A stretch of 64,000 nt of DNA from Rhizobium lentis (GTDB lineage Bacteria > Pseudomonadota > Alphaproteobacteria > Rhizobiales > Rhizobiaceae). The DNA is taken from positions 806,001 through 870,000 of the forward strand of contig NZ_CP071454.1 in NCBI RefSeq assembly GCF_017352135.1, in the 5' to 3' direction. The notes under the pieces were generated by a model. That model was not told the DNA's origin. It made no database searches and saw only the letters and a program-made list of their open reading frames with translations. Shown here piece after piece: positions 16,998 to 24,170 of this stretch. Each line of letters begins with the position of its first letter. Positions within the stretch are counted from its first letter, which is position 1. A program made the position numbers and the translations under genes.

Positions 16998-17792
16998 ATG
17001 ATCGAAGTTTCCGGCGTCTCGGTGCGCCTTTCCGGCAAAGCCATCGTCAGCGACGTCTCCTTCACCGCAAAAGCCGGAGAACTGACGGCGATCGCCGGAC
17101 CGAACGGCTCCGGCAAAACGACGACGATGAAGGCGATTTCAGGCGAACTCGCCTATAACGGTTCCGTGCGCATCGGCGGCGACGAGGTGAAGGGCCTGAA
17201 ACCCTGGCAGCTTGCCGCCATTCGCGGCGTGCTGCCGCAGGCAAGCACCATTGCCTTTCCTTTCACCGTGCGCGAAATCGTCCGCATGGGCCTGACCTCC
17301 GGCCTGAACCTGCATCCCGACAAGGCCGATCAGACGGCGGCTGCCGCCCTTGCCTCGGTCGACCTCGTCGGCTTCGAAGGCCGTTTCTACCAGGAACTCT
17401 CAGGCGGCGAGCAGCAGCGCGTGCAGCTGGCCCGCGTCCTCTGCCAGATCGCCGAGCCCGTTGTCGACGGCGAGCCCTGCTGGCTGCTGCTCGATGAGCC
17501 GGTCTCGAGCCTCGACATCAGCCATCAGCTGGCCATCATGGCGCTTGCCCGCAATTTCTGCGAACGCGGCGGCGGCGTCATCGCCGTCATGCACGACCTC
17601 AACCTGACCGCCCTCTTTGCCGACCGGCTCGTGCTGATGAAATCCGGCCGCCTCGCCGCCGCCGGAAACGTCAAGGAGGTGCTGACCGACGAGACGATGC
17701 TGTCGGTGTTCGGTTGTGCACTCAGGATCAACCAGGTGCCTGCCGATGGCACGGCTTTCGTGCTCGCCCACAGCGCCCTTTCCCGTTTCTGA
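16998..17792 (+). CDS. hmuV: haemin ABC transporter ATPase HmuV
   Basis: This 264-residue ATPase has Walker A GPNGSGKTT (about 34-42), the signature LSGGEQQRVQLAR (about 134-146), Walker B LLLDEPVSSLD and a switch histidine in VMHDLN. The last gene of hmuPSTUV, it starts 9 bases after hmuU. No strong terminator follows; the EcfG-type promoter of the next operon begins 12 bases after the stop. Confidence 0.94.
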   Translation: MIEVSGVSVRLSGKAIVSDVSFTAKAGELTAIAGPNGSGKTTTMKAISGELAYNGSVRIGGDEVKGLKPWQLAAIRGVLPQASTIAFPFTVREIVRMGLTSGLNLHPDKADQTAAAALASVDLVGFEGRFYQELSGGEQQRVQLARVLCQIAEPVVDGEPCWLLLDEPVSSLDISHQLAIMALARNFCERGGGVIAVMHDLNLTALFADRLVLMKSGRLAAAGNVKEVLTDETMLSVFGCALRINQVPADGTAFVLAHSALSRF

Positions 17793-17804
17793 GCCTGCGC
17801 GGGC

Positions 17805-17829
17805 GGAACTTTTGCCCCCGCAACACGTT
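17805..17829 (+). promoter_or_regulatory. EcfG-type promoter
   Basis: GGAAC-N16-CGTT is a full match to the alphaproteobacterial general-stress sigma consensus. It lies 111 bases upstream of the YqjD-like gene on the same strand. Confidence 0.75.
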
Positions 17830-17939
17830 GTCGGCATTGATCTGGGTCAATGCCGGGCGACATCATTCATGCAACGGACGGTGGTGACCCTGGTGCGAAA
17901 CAGGCGGGCTTGTGCGCGCCCCAGCCAATGGAGACAGCC

Positions 17940-18284
17940 ATGACCTATTCCCTCTTCCACTCCGGCCGCAGCCGCCGCAATGGCACCTTCCATAACCTCG
18001 AATCCGGCATCGAAGAACAGATCGAGGCATTGCGCGACGAGCTCGCCGAACTGACGCGCCTCGTCGGCAAGAACTCACGCCATCAGAGCGAGAAGATTCG
18101 CAGCCAGGCCACCGCCGGCTTTGAGGATCTGCTCGGCCGCAGCGAGGATCTGCTGCGTGAGCTTCAGCACGGCTACGAACGCGGCGCGACCGAAATGCGC
18201 GAGACAGTGCGCAAACATCCCCTGGCAACCATCGGCGCCGCTGCCGCTTTCGGCTTGGCCATCGCCTTCCTCGCGCGTCGCTGA
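17940..18284 (+). CDS. YqjD/ElaB-like (DUF883) membrane-anchored protein
   Basis: This 114-residue protein has a long amphipathic helical stretch (about 20-85, Glu/Arg/Leu-rich, probably coiled coil) and a single C-terminal hydrophobic anchor with a terminal ARR, the layout of YqjD/ElaB proteins that tether ribosomes to the membrane in stationary-phase E. coli. The start uses the GGAGAC site just before 17940. The EcfG promoter upstream fits a stress or stationary-phase role. It is cotranscribed with the next gene. Confidence 0.82.
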   Translation: MTYSLFHSGRSRRNGTFHNLESGIEEQIEALRDELAELTRLVGKNSRHQSEKIRSQATAGFEDLLGRSEDLLRELQHGYERGATEMRETVRKHPLATIGAAAAFGLAIAFLARR

Positions 18285-18293
18285 GGAAACGCG

Positions 18294-18692
18294 ATGCTCT
18301 CGATCCTCAGCCTGCTGACGGGCGCAAGCGTGCATCGGACAATCGCGCGCGCCAAACGCAACAGCATCTTCATCGCGCTCGCCCTACTCTTCCTTCTCAC
18401 CGCCTATGCTCTGGCAGTCACAGCTGGCACCATCTGGCTTGCCGGCATTTATGGCCCGATTGGCGCGGCCCTTTTCCTCGCCGCTTGTGCGCTATTAATC
18501 GCCATTATAGCATTGGTAGTGATGGCGGTGATCAACGCCCAGGAGAAACGCCGGGCCCGTGAACGCCGCGCGGCGCTGGAATCGCTGGCGACGGTCGGCC
18601 TCGGCCTCGTCCGCGCCCAACCGCTCCTGACGGCCGGCGTGTTGGCGGCCATCGTGGCGGCGAATCTGGTGGGTTCGAAGCGCGACGATTGA
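18294..18692 (+). CDS. YqjE-like phage-holin-type membrane protein
   Basis: This 132-residue protein has two strong transmembrane helices (about 25-50 and 55-80), a basic cytoplasmic loop and a weak third hydrophobic region at the C-terminus. A YqjE-like membrane protein next to a YqjD-like protein mirrors the enteric yqjCDEK layout. Nine bases separate it from the preceding gene, with a GAGGAAA ribosome site. The 243 bases after it (18693-18935) hold no recognisable gene. Confidence 0.75.
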   Translation: MLSILSLLTGASVHRTIARAKRNSIFIALALLFLLTAYALAVTAGTIWLAGIYGPIGAALFLAACALLIAIIALVVMAVINAQEKRRARERRAALESLATVGLGLVRAQPLLTAGVLAAIVAANLVGSKRDD

Positions 18693-18935
18693 TGGTTGAG
18701 CCATGCGCAACGTGATGGGGAATTGACGAGGTCGCGGCATCTCCCCTTCGCCCCCGACGCGGAGAAGTGCCAGCCGAAGGGGCTGAGAGTCGACTGGTCG
18801 GCGATTTTTATGCGCCACGTCCTTGCGGTGCCACCCCTGTCGCACTCATCGGCTTCGCACTGACGAGTCGGCTGCTCCTCATCGATCCGCTGACGATCTC
18901 GGCGGCTGCCAATCGCCGGACTTGGAAACCGCTCC

Positions 18936-19337
18936 ATGCCAGAACTCCGCATCGACCCCTACCCCTCAAATGAGGAGCTCGCCGTACTTTGGGCCAGCGG
19001 CTGGGACACAACACGGCCGCCGGATTTTGCCTGCATCCTGCCGCGTAGCCTTGCCCATATCGGCGCCTATCACGAGGGCCGGCTGATCGGCTTCGTCAAT
19101 GTCGCCTGGGATGGTGGCATCCATGCCTTCATCCTCGACACTTGTGTGCATCACCATATGCGGCGGCAGGGCATCGGCACGGCGCTGGTGCAGGAGGCGG
19201 TACGGGTGGCGCGAGAGCGCAGGGCAGAGTGGCTGCATGTCGATTTCGAGACAAATCTGGCGGGCTTCTACCGTGCCTGCGGTTTCTGCTCGACCGAGGC
19301 CGGTCTAATCCGACTGCAAGACAGGAGCGGCCGGTAG
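18936..19337 (+). CDS. GNAT family N-acetyltransferase
   Basis: This 133-residue GNAT protein carries the acetyl-CoA motif A in HHMRRQGIGTALVQEAVRVAR (residues 70-90, the RRQGIG loop) and the C-terminal GFYRACGF motif. Substrate unknown. It points towards ecfG, and the two genes converge. No clear ribosome site is seen at the ATG, so a slightly different start is possible. Confidence 0.85.
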   Translation: MPELRIDPYPSNEELAVLWASGWDTTRPPDFACILPRSLAHIGAYHEGRLIGFVNVAWDGGIHAFILDTCVHHHMRRQGIGTALVQEAVRVARERRAEWLHVDFETNLAGFYRACGFCSTEAGLIRLQDRSGR

Positions 19338-19381
19338 CTGCCGGAGGAGAAGCAGTGCCCTCCTCCCCAATATAATCCGTC

Positions 19382-19939
19382 TCAGAAAGCAAACGCCTTC
19401 GACGTCAGCGGCGCAGATGTCGCGTCGGGGCCGAAATCAGCCTCGCCCGATATTTGCAGCAGTTCTTGCAGCCGCTGGCGAGCGCGGTTGACGCGGCTCT
19501 TGATGGTGCCGACGGCGCAGCCGCAGATTTCGGCGGCTTCCTCGTAAGAAAAGCCCGAAGCGCCGACGAGGATGATCGCTTCGCGCTGGTCCGGCGGCAA
19601 CTGGTCGAGCGCCTTCTTGAAGTCCTGCAGATCGAGCGCGCCGTATTGGGAGGGATGCATCGCCATCGATTCCGTGAACAGACCGTCGCTGTCCTGCACC
19701 TCGCGGCCACTCTTGCGCATCTGGCTGTACAGCTCGTTGCGCAGGATCGTGAAGAGCCAGGCCTTCATATTGGTGCCCATCTCGAAATGATCCTGCTTGG
19801 CCCAGGCCTTCATGATGGTGTCTTGAACGAGATCATCGGCGCGGTCGTGCCGGCCTATCAGCGAAATAGCAAAGGCGCGAAGGCTAGGGAGGGCCGCCAG
19901 CAATTCCCGCTTGAAGCTGGGTTGCACTTTTTCTTCCAT
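19382..19939 (-). CDS. ecfG: general stress sigma factor EcfG
   Basis: This 185-residue group ECF15 sigma factor has a sigma region 2 (about 20-85; DDLVQDTIMKAWAKQDHFE) and region 4 (about 110-160; PPDQREAIILVGASGFSYEEAAEICGCAVGTIKSRVNRAR). It directs RNA polymerase to GGAAC-N16/17-cGTT promoters under starvation, desiccation and heat. It sits 9 bases after nepR in one operon, next to phyR. Known rhizobial names include RpoE4 and RpoE2. Confidence 0.93.
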   Translation of the reverse strand: MEEKVQPSFKRELLAALPSLRAFAISLIGRHDRADDLVQDTIMKAWAKQDHFEMGTNMKAWLFTILRNELYSQMRKSGREVQDSDGLFTESMAMHPSQYGALDLQDFKKALDQLPPDQREAIILVGASGFSYEEAAEICGCAVGTIKSRVNRARQRLQELLQISGEADFGPDATSAPLTSKAFAF

Positions 19940-19948
19940 GCGACGATC

Positions 19949-20155
19949 CTATTCGGCCATCTTGGCGGAAGCCATCATCTCGGCATGGTCGAGCTTTTCG
20001 AGAAGATCGAGAAAACGATCCGGGATCGCCTCATCCTGTGCGGCCGCATAAAGCGACCGCAATTTGACACCGATCTGATTGTTCGGGTCCAGGATATCGC
20101 TTGCCCGCAGCTCCAGCTTTCGCTGATCGGCTGCATCCTTCTTGCGTGTCGTCAT
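19949..20155 (-). CDS. nepR: anti-sigma factor NepR
   Basis: This 68-residue NepR has the conserved core IGVKLRSLYAAAQDEAIPDRFLDLLEKLD (two helices that clamp EcfG). The ATG at 20155 was chosen for a GAGAAG site and the usual NepR length of 60-70; the frame stays open to 20266 but lacks ribosome sites. NepR binds EcfG until phosphorylated PhyR takes it away. Confidence 0.9.
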   Translation of the reverse strand: MTTRKKDAADQRKLELRASDILDPNNQIGVKLRSLYAAAQDEAIPDRFLDLLEKLDHAEMMASAKMAE

Positions 20156-20304
20156 CAATTCGTCTTCTCGCCGTTTATCCGTTCCAGAGGCGTGCATGGT
20201 AATCACGAAATCAACCATCGATACTGACCGTTGCACTATCGATGTCGCTGATGTTTGCCGCGGCATGGGTCAAAATGCTACGCCCTTCCTTTGTCGGCTG
20301 GAAT

Positions 20305-20329
20305 AATGCAGCGCGACAAAAAAAGTTCC
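20305..20329 (-). promoter_or_regulatory. EcfG-type promoter of nepR-ecfG (one mismatch)
   Basis: On the minus strand, GGAAC-N16-CATT lies upstream of nepR. The -10 differs from CGTT by one base. Autoregulation of ecfG from such a site is known in related species. Confidence 0.55.
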
Positions 20330-20338
20330 TCCCGTTCC

Positions 20339-20363
20339 GGAACTTTTTTATCAAGGCAACGTT
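20339..20363 (+). promoter_or_regulatory. EcfG-type promoter of phyR
   Basis: GGAAC-N16-CGTT is an exact consensus match ending 45 bases before the phyR start. Its -35 lies back to back with the minus-strand -35 element of nepR. Confidence 0.8.
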
Positions 20364-20408
20364 AATTGCTCATTGAACCTACGACCGGCCTGCATACGGG
20401 AGCCATTG

Positions 20409-21203
20409 ATGACACTTTCTACTCGAATTGCGCCGCACCTTCCTTATCTGCGTCGCTATTCCCGCGCCCTTACCGGCACCCAGACTTCAGGCGACGCTTA
20501 TGTCGCTGCCGTTCTCGAAGCTATTATAGCCGACCTGTCGATTTTCCCTGATACGGCAAATGACCGGGTCGCACTTTACAAACTGTTCACCCAACTGTTT
20601 GGTTCCACCGCAGTTCAGATTCCGGAGCCAACCTCGCCTTACGCATGGGAACAGCGCGCCACGCTCAACCTGTCGAAGGTTTCACCGGGCGCTCGTCAGG
20701 CCTTCCTTCTCGCTTCGGTGGAGAATTTCCGCGTTGCTGAGATCGCAGAAATTCTCGAACTCGACGAACAGGATGTCATGCACCTGCTCGACAAGGCCTC
20801 GCAGGAGATCTCCCGTCAGGTCGCAACCGACATCATGATCATCGAGGACGAACCGCTCATCGCCATGGATATAGAGCAGATGGTTGAAAGCCTCGGCCAT
20901 CGCGTCACCGGCATTGCCCGTACGCATGCTGAAGCCGTCGCGCTCTACAACAAGACAAAGCCGAGCATGGTGCTTGCCGACATCCAGCTTGCTGATGGCA
21001 GTTCCGGTATTGACGCGGTCAACGACATCCTCAAGACGTCGAGCGTGCCGGTGATCTTCATCACCGCGTTCCCGGAACGGCTTTTGACGGGCGAGCGCCC
21101 CGAACCCACTTTCCTCGTCACTAAGCCGTTCAATCCCGACATGGTCAAAGCACTGATCAGCCAAGCGCTTTTCTTCAATGAATCGACCAAGGTAGCCGCC
21201 TGA
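20409..21203 (+). CDS. phyR: anti-anti-sigma response regulator PhyR
   Basis: This 264-residue protein has an N-terminal sigma-factor-like domain (about 1-135), which mimics EcfG to bind NepR, and a C-terminal receiver (about 141-260) with the acidic pair E146/D147, phospho-acceptor D191 and a C-terminal TKPF lysine. Phosphorylation opens the protein and frees EcfG. The start at 20409 follows GGGAGCC. It is divergent from nepR-ecfG. Confidence 0.94.
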   Translation: MTLSTRIAPHLPYLRRYSRALTGTQTSGDAYVAAVLEAIIADLSIFPDTANDRVALYKLFTQLFGSTAVQIPEPTSPYAWEQRATLNLSKVSPGARQAFLLASVENFRVAEIAEILELDEQDVMHLLDKASQEISRQVATDIMIIEDEPLIAMDIEQMVESLGHRVTGIARTHAEAVALYNKTKPSMVLADIQLADGSSGIDAVNDILKTSSVPVIFITAFPERLLTGERPEPTFLVTKPFNPDMVKALISQALFFNESTKVAA

Positions 21204-21223
21204 GCCGCAATTTGCCGGCCTTC

Positions 21224-21248
21224 GGAACCAATCGCCGAAACAGGCGTT
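21224..21248 (+). promoter_or_regulatory. EcfG-type promoter of the HWE kinase gene
   Basis: GGAAC-N16-CGTT is an exact consensus match between phyR and the kinase gene, about 130 bases before the GTG start. Confidence 0.72.
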
Positions 21249-21376
21249 CCGGTGCAACCGGGATGCCCCGAAGGCTTTAACGGTTTTTGCAGCGCTTTGT
21301 TCTAGAGTTGGCAGGCAGTTTCGGGAAGGGCGCTCCCTTCGGCGACGTTCGAGATGTCACAAGGAAAGGCGGCCGA

Positions 21377-22390
21377 GTGAATACGACTGAACCATTGTCG
21401 GGCACGCCTTTCACTTTCGAAGGCAAAGCCGCAATGATGGAGCGGGCGCTCGGCAGCGCCGGGATTTCAATCCTTTGCCAGGACGCCCGGCTTTTGATCT
21501 TCTACGCCGAAAATCTGCCGCCGCATTTCGCCGCGCTTTTTATGCCCGGCGGCAGCGATGCCGCCCTGTTCGGCGAGGTCCATGGGCAATATCTGACGGC
21601 GCTGAAACGCAAGGTGCTGGAGACCGGCATTCCCAACAATGCCGAGGTCGAGATCGATGTCGACGGCGAAATGCGAACCTATGAATTGAAAATCCAACGC
21701 ACCGGCGAACGCGGCACGCTGGGACTGCTGTCCGTCATGACGGAAGTCACCGAAACCCGGCATCGTGAAAAAGTGCTGAAATCGCTGCTGCGCGAGCTTT
21801 CGCACCGCTCGAAGAACCTCCTTGCCATCATCCAGGGCATTGCGACGCAAACGGCGCGCAATACGCTTTCTCTCGACAGCTTCCTCCTGAAGTTCCGCGG
21901 CAGGCTGCAATCGCTTTCCAATTCCCAGGACCTGGTCACGGATTCGAGCTGGCGCGGCGCCTATCTCTTTGAACTTGCGGAAAAACAGTTCGCTCCTTAC
22001 TGGCCTGAGACATCAGGCTCCATGCCAATCTACGGCATCAACGCCCATCTGACGCCGAATGCCGCCGTGCATCTCGGCCTTGCGCTGCACGAACTGATCG
22101 TCAATTCCGCCTCCTACGGCGCGATATCGGGCGGCGCCGCCTCCATCACGTTGAACTGCCGCGAGGCCGGGATCAACGACAGGAAGGCCATCGAGATCAC
22201 CTGGAACGAAGTGCTGCAGGATCAGTCTGAAGTCCATGAATTCAGCGAGAACAGCTTCGGCCGCACCGTATTGGAGCGTGTCGTGCCCTCGTCGGTCAAC
22301 GGCAAAGCGGAATTGAACCTCGTGCCCGGCCGCATCGAATATCGTCTTACCATTCCGGAAACCGAATTCGAAATCTTCAAGCGTGTGTGA
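21377..22390 (+). CDS. HWE-family sensor histidine kinase next to phyR
   Basis: This 337-residue protein has an N-terminal PAS-like sensor region (about 10-130) and an HWE kinase core: LLRELSHRSKNLLAIIQGIA phospho-acceptor box (about 163-182) and an N-box in ALHELIVNSASYG (about 266). No transmembrane helix is visible, so it is probably cytoplasmic. The GTG at 21377 follows AAGGAAAGG. Kinases in this position (PhyK-like) phosphorylate PhyR, but the histidine context is HRSKN rather than the usual HRVKN. Its EcfG-type promoter would make a feedback loop. Confidence 0.86.
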   Translation: MNTTEPLSGTPFTFEGKAAMMERALGSAGISILCQDARLLIFYAENLPPHFAALFMPGGSDAALFGEVHGQYLTALKRKVLETGIPNNAEVEIDVDGEMRTYELKIQRTGERGTLGLLSVMTEVTETRHREKVLKSLLRELSHRSKNLLAIIQGIATQTARNTLSLDSFLLKFRGRLQSLSNSQDLVTDSSWRGAYLFELAEKQFAPYWPETSGSMPIYGINAHLTPNAAVHLGLALHELIVNSASYGAISGGAASITLNCREAGINDRKAIEITWNEVLQDQSEVHEFSENSFGRTVLERVVPSSVNGKAELNLVPGRIEYRLTIPETEFEIFKRV

Positions 22391-22416
22391 AGTCTGACAC
22401 CGCTAACAACGGAAAA

Positions 22417-22447
22417 ACAGCCGGTGCGAGGGCGGCGCACCGGCTGT
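22417..22447. terminator. hairpin after the HWE kinase gene
   Basis: A 12-bp perfect stem (ACAGCCGGTGCG / CGCACCGGCTGT) with a 7-base loop. On the plus strand the T tail is poor (CTTCAC); on the minus strand it is followed by TTTTT. It may act as a weak or bidirectional terminator. Confidence 0.55.
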
Positions 22448-22570
22448 CTTCACTCACCGGGAGGGGACCGTGAGTACGTCCGGATAGTGGGTTGGGGGCG
22501 CGCATGTTGGGTCGATGCGATCACCATCCGGATACCGCAATAACGGCGAGCGCAAACTTTGGTTCCCTTC

Positions 22571-22612
22571 CATCCGAAAAAAAGTCAGCTTTTTTGGATC
22601 TTTTTTCGGATG
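22571..22612. repeat. AT-tract inverted repeat upstream of preT
   Basis: CATCCGAAAAAA and TTTTTTCGGATG form 12-bp perfect arms around an 18-base centre. The A7 tract and two T6 tracts have centres 11-13 bases apart, which favours DNA bending. The rest of 22448-22793 contains no gene. Confidence 0.6.
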
Positions 22613-22718
22613 CTCCCCCGTCGCTCCCCCGTCAGGCATTCCATTGCTGCACATCGCACGAATTACGCTAACAAAAATACAGGCTTAGCCTCGTCGATTT
22701 TCCGGATCTTCAAAAAAT

Positions 22719-22734
22719 TTTACCGTTTGATAAA
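22719..22734. promoter_or_regulatory. RutR-like operator upstream of preTA
   Basis: TTTACCGTTTGATAAA matches 10 of the 14 defined positions of the RutR pattern TTGACCA-N2-TGGTCAA and is palindromic. It lies 60 bases before preT. Confidence 0.42.
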
Positions 22735-22793
22735 TTTTTAAACCTGAGTTACCCTTCGCTCACAGGCCGTTTACCAATAATGAGGGAACTTCA

Positions 22794-24155
22794 ATGGAAC
22801 GACTGGAAACTGGGATTCATGCCGGCCGGCTTTCGTCCGCTGAGTATGAGGCTAATTTTTCCGATCTGCATCCGCGCCTCGACAATCATGAAGCGCTGGT
22901 CGCCGCCGATCGCTGTTATTTCTGCTATGACGCGCCGTGCATGACGGCCTGTCCCACCTCGATCGACATTCCGCTCTTCATCCGCCAGATTTCGACCGGC
23001 AATCCGCTCGGGTCGGCAAAGACGATCTTCGATCAGAACATTCTTGGCGGCATGTGCGCCCGCGTCTGTCCCACCGAAGAGCTTTGCGAACAGGCCTGTG
23101 TGCGCAATACGGCCGAAGAGCGTCCCGTCGAGATCGGCCGCCTGCAGCGTTATGCCACCGATGCCGCGATGCAGGCCGGCAAGCAGTTCTATGTCAGAGC
23201 CGAACCGTCGGGAAAGAGGATTGCCGTCGTCGGCGCAGGCCCGGCAGGCCTTGCCGCTGCCCATCGCCTGGCCGTGAAGGGCCATTCCGTCACGATTTAC
23301 GACGCAAGGGAAAAATCCGGCGGCCTCAACGAATACGGCATCGCCACCTATAAGACGGTCGACGATTTCGCCCAGCAGGAAGTCGAATACATCCTCTCGA
23401 TCGGCGGCATCGAGGTGCGCCATGGCGCCCTTCTCGGCCGCGATTTTTCGCTTTCCGATCTGCAGGCGCAATATGACGCCGTCTTCCTCGGCATCGGCCT
23501 TGCCGGTGTCAATGCGTTGCGCATCGAGGGCGAAAACCTTGCGGGCGTCGACGATGCCGTCGATTTCATCGCGGCGTTGCGCCAAGCTGAAGACAAGAGT
23601 GACATCGCCATCGGCCGCCGCGTCGTCGTGCTTGGCGGCGGCATGACGGCAATCGACGCCGCCGTGCAGGCAAAGCTCCTCGGCGCCGAGGAGGTGACGA
23701 TCTGCTACCGCCGCGGCAAGGAGCACATGAACGCCTCCGAATACGAGCAGGATCTGGCCAGTTCCAAAGGCGTCATCATCCGCCACTGGCTGGCGCCGAA
23801 ATCGATCCTGTCGCAGGACGGCAAGGTCGCTGCGATCGAAGTGGAATACACCAAACTCGTCGAAGGCCGCCTCGTCGGCACCGGTGAAACGGGTGTGATC
23901 GCCGCCGACCAGATCTTCAAGGCGATCGGCCAGACCTTCGAGGCCTCCGGTCTCGGCTCGCTGCGCATGGAATCCGGCCGCATCGCCGTCGACACTGAAG
24001 GCCATACCTCGCTCGACGGCGTCTGGGCCGGCGGCGACTGCGTCTTCGGCGGCGAGGACCTCACGGTTTCCGCCGTTGCCCACGGCCGCGACGCGGCTGA
24101 ATCCATCCATCGCGCCCTCACCGCAGCCGCTGCTCCGGCTGTCGCGGTTGCTTGA
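22794..24155 (+). CDS. preT: NAD-dependent dihydropyrimidine dehydrogenase subunit PreT
   Basis: This 453-residue protein has an N-terminal alpha-helical Fe-S domain with two cysteine clusters (CYFCYDAPCMTACP at about 43-56 and CARVCPTEELCEQACV at about 84-99), then FAD- and NAD-binding Rossmann folds (VVGAGPAGLAAA at about 145). It receives electrons from NADH and passes them to PreA for reduction of uracil and thymine to the 5,6-dihydro forms. It begins the preTA operon; preA follows after 15 bases. Confidence 0.94.
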   Translation: MERLETGIHAGRLSSAEYEANFSDLHPRLDNHEALVAADRCYFCYDAPCMTACPTSIDIPLFIRQISTGNPLGSAKTIFDQNILGGMCARVCPTEELCEQACVRNTAEERPVEIGRLQRYATDAAMQAGKQFYVRAEPSGKRIAVVGAGPAGLAAAHRLAVKGHSVTIYDAREKSGGLNEYGIATYKTVDDFAQQEVEYILSIGGIEVRHGALLGRDFSLSDLQAQYDAVFLGIGLAGVNALRIEGENLAGVDDAVDFIAALRQAEDKSDIAIGRRVVVLGGGMTAIDAAVQAKLLGAEEVTICYRRGKEHMNASEYEQDLASSKGVIIRHWLAPKSILSQDGKVAAIEVEYTKLVEGRLVGTGETGVIAADQIFKAIGQTFEASGLGSLRMESGRIAVDTEGHTSLDGVWAGGDCVFGGEDLTVSAVAHGRDAAESIHRALTAAAAPAVAVA

Positions 24156-24170
24156 AGGGGAGAATGAACA

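Noticed and set aside
22680-22790. Sigma-54 promoter for preT
   Set aside because: No GG-N10-GC core with correct flanks could be found in the AT-rich stretch.
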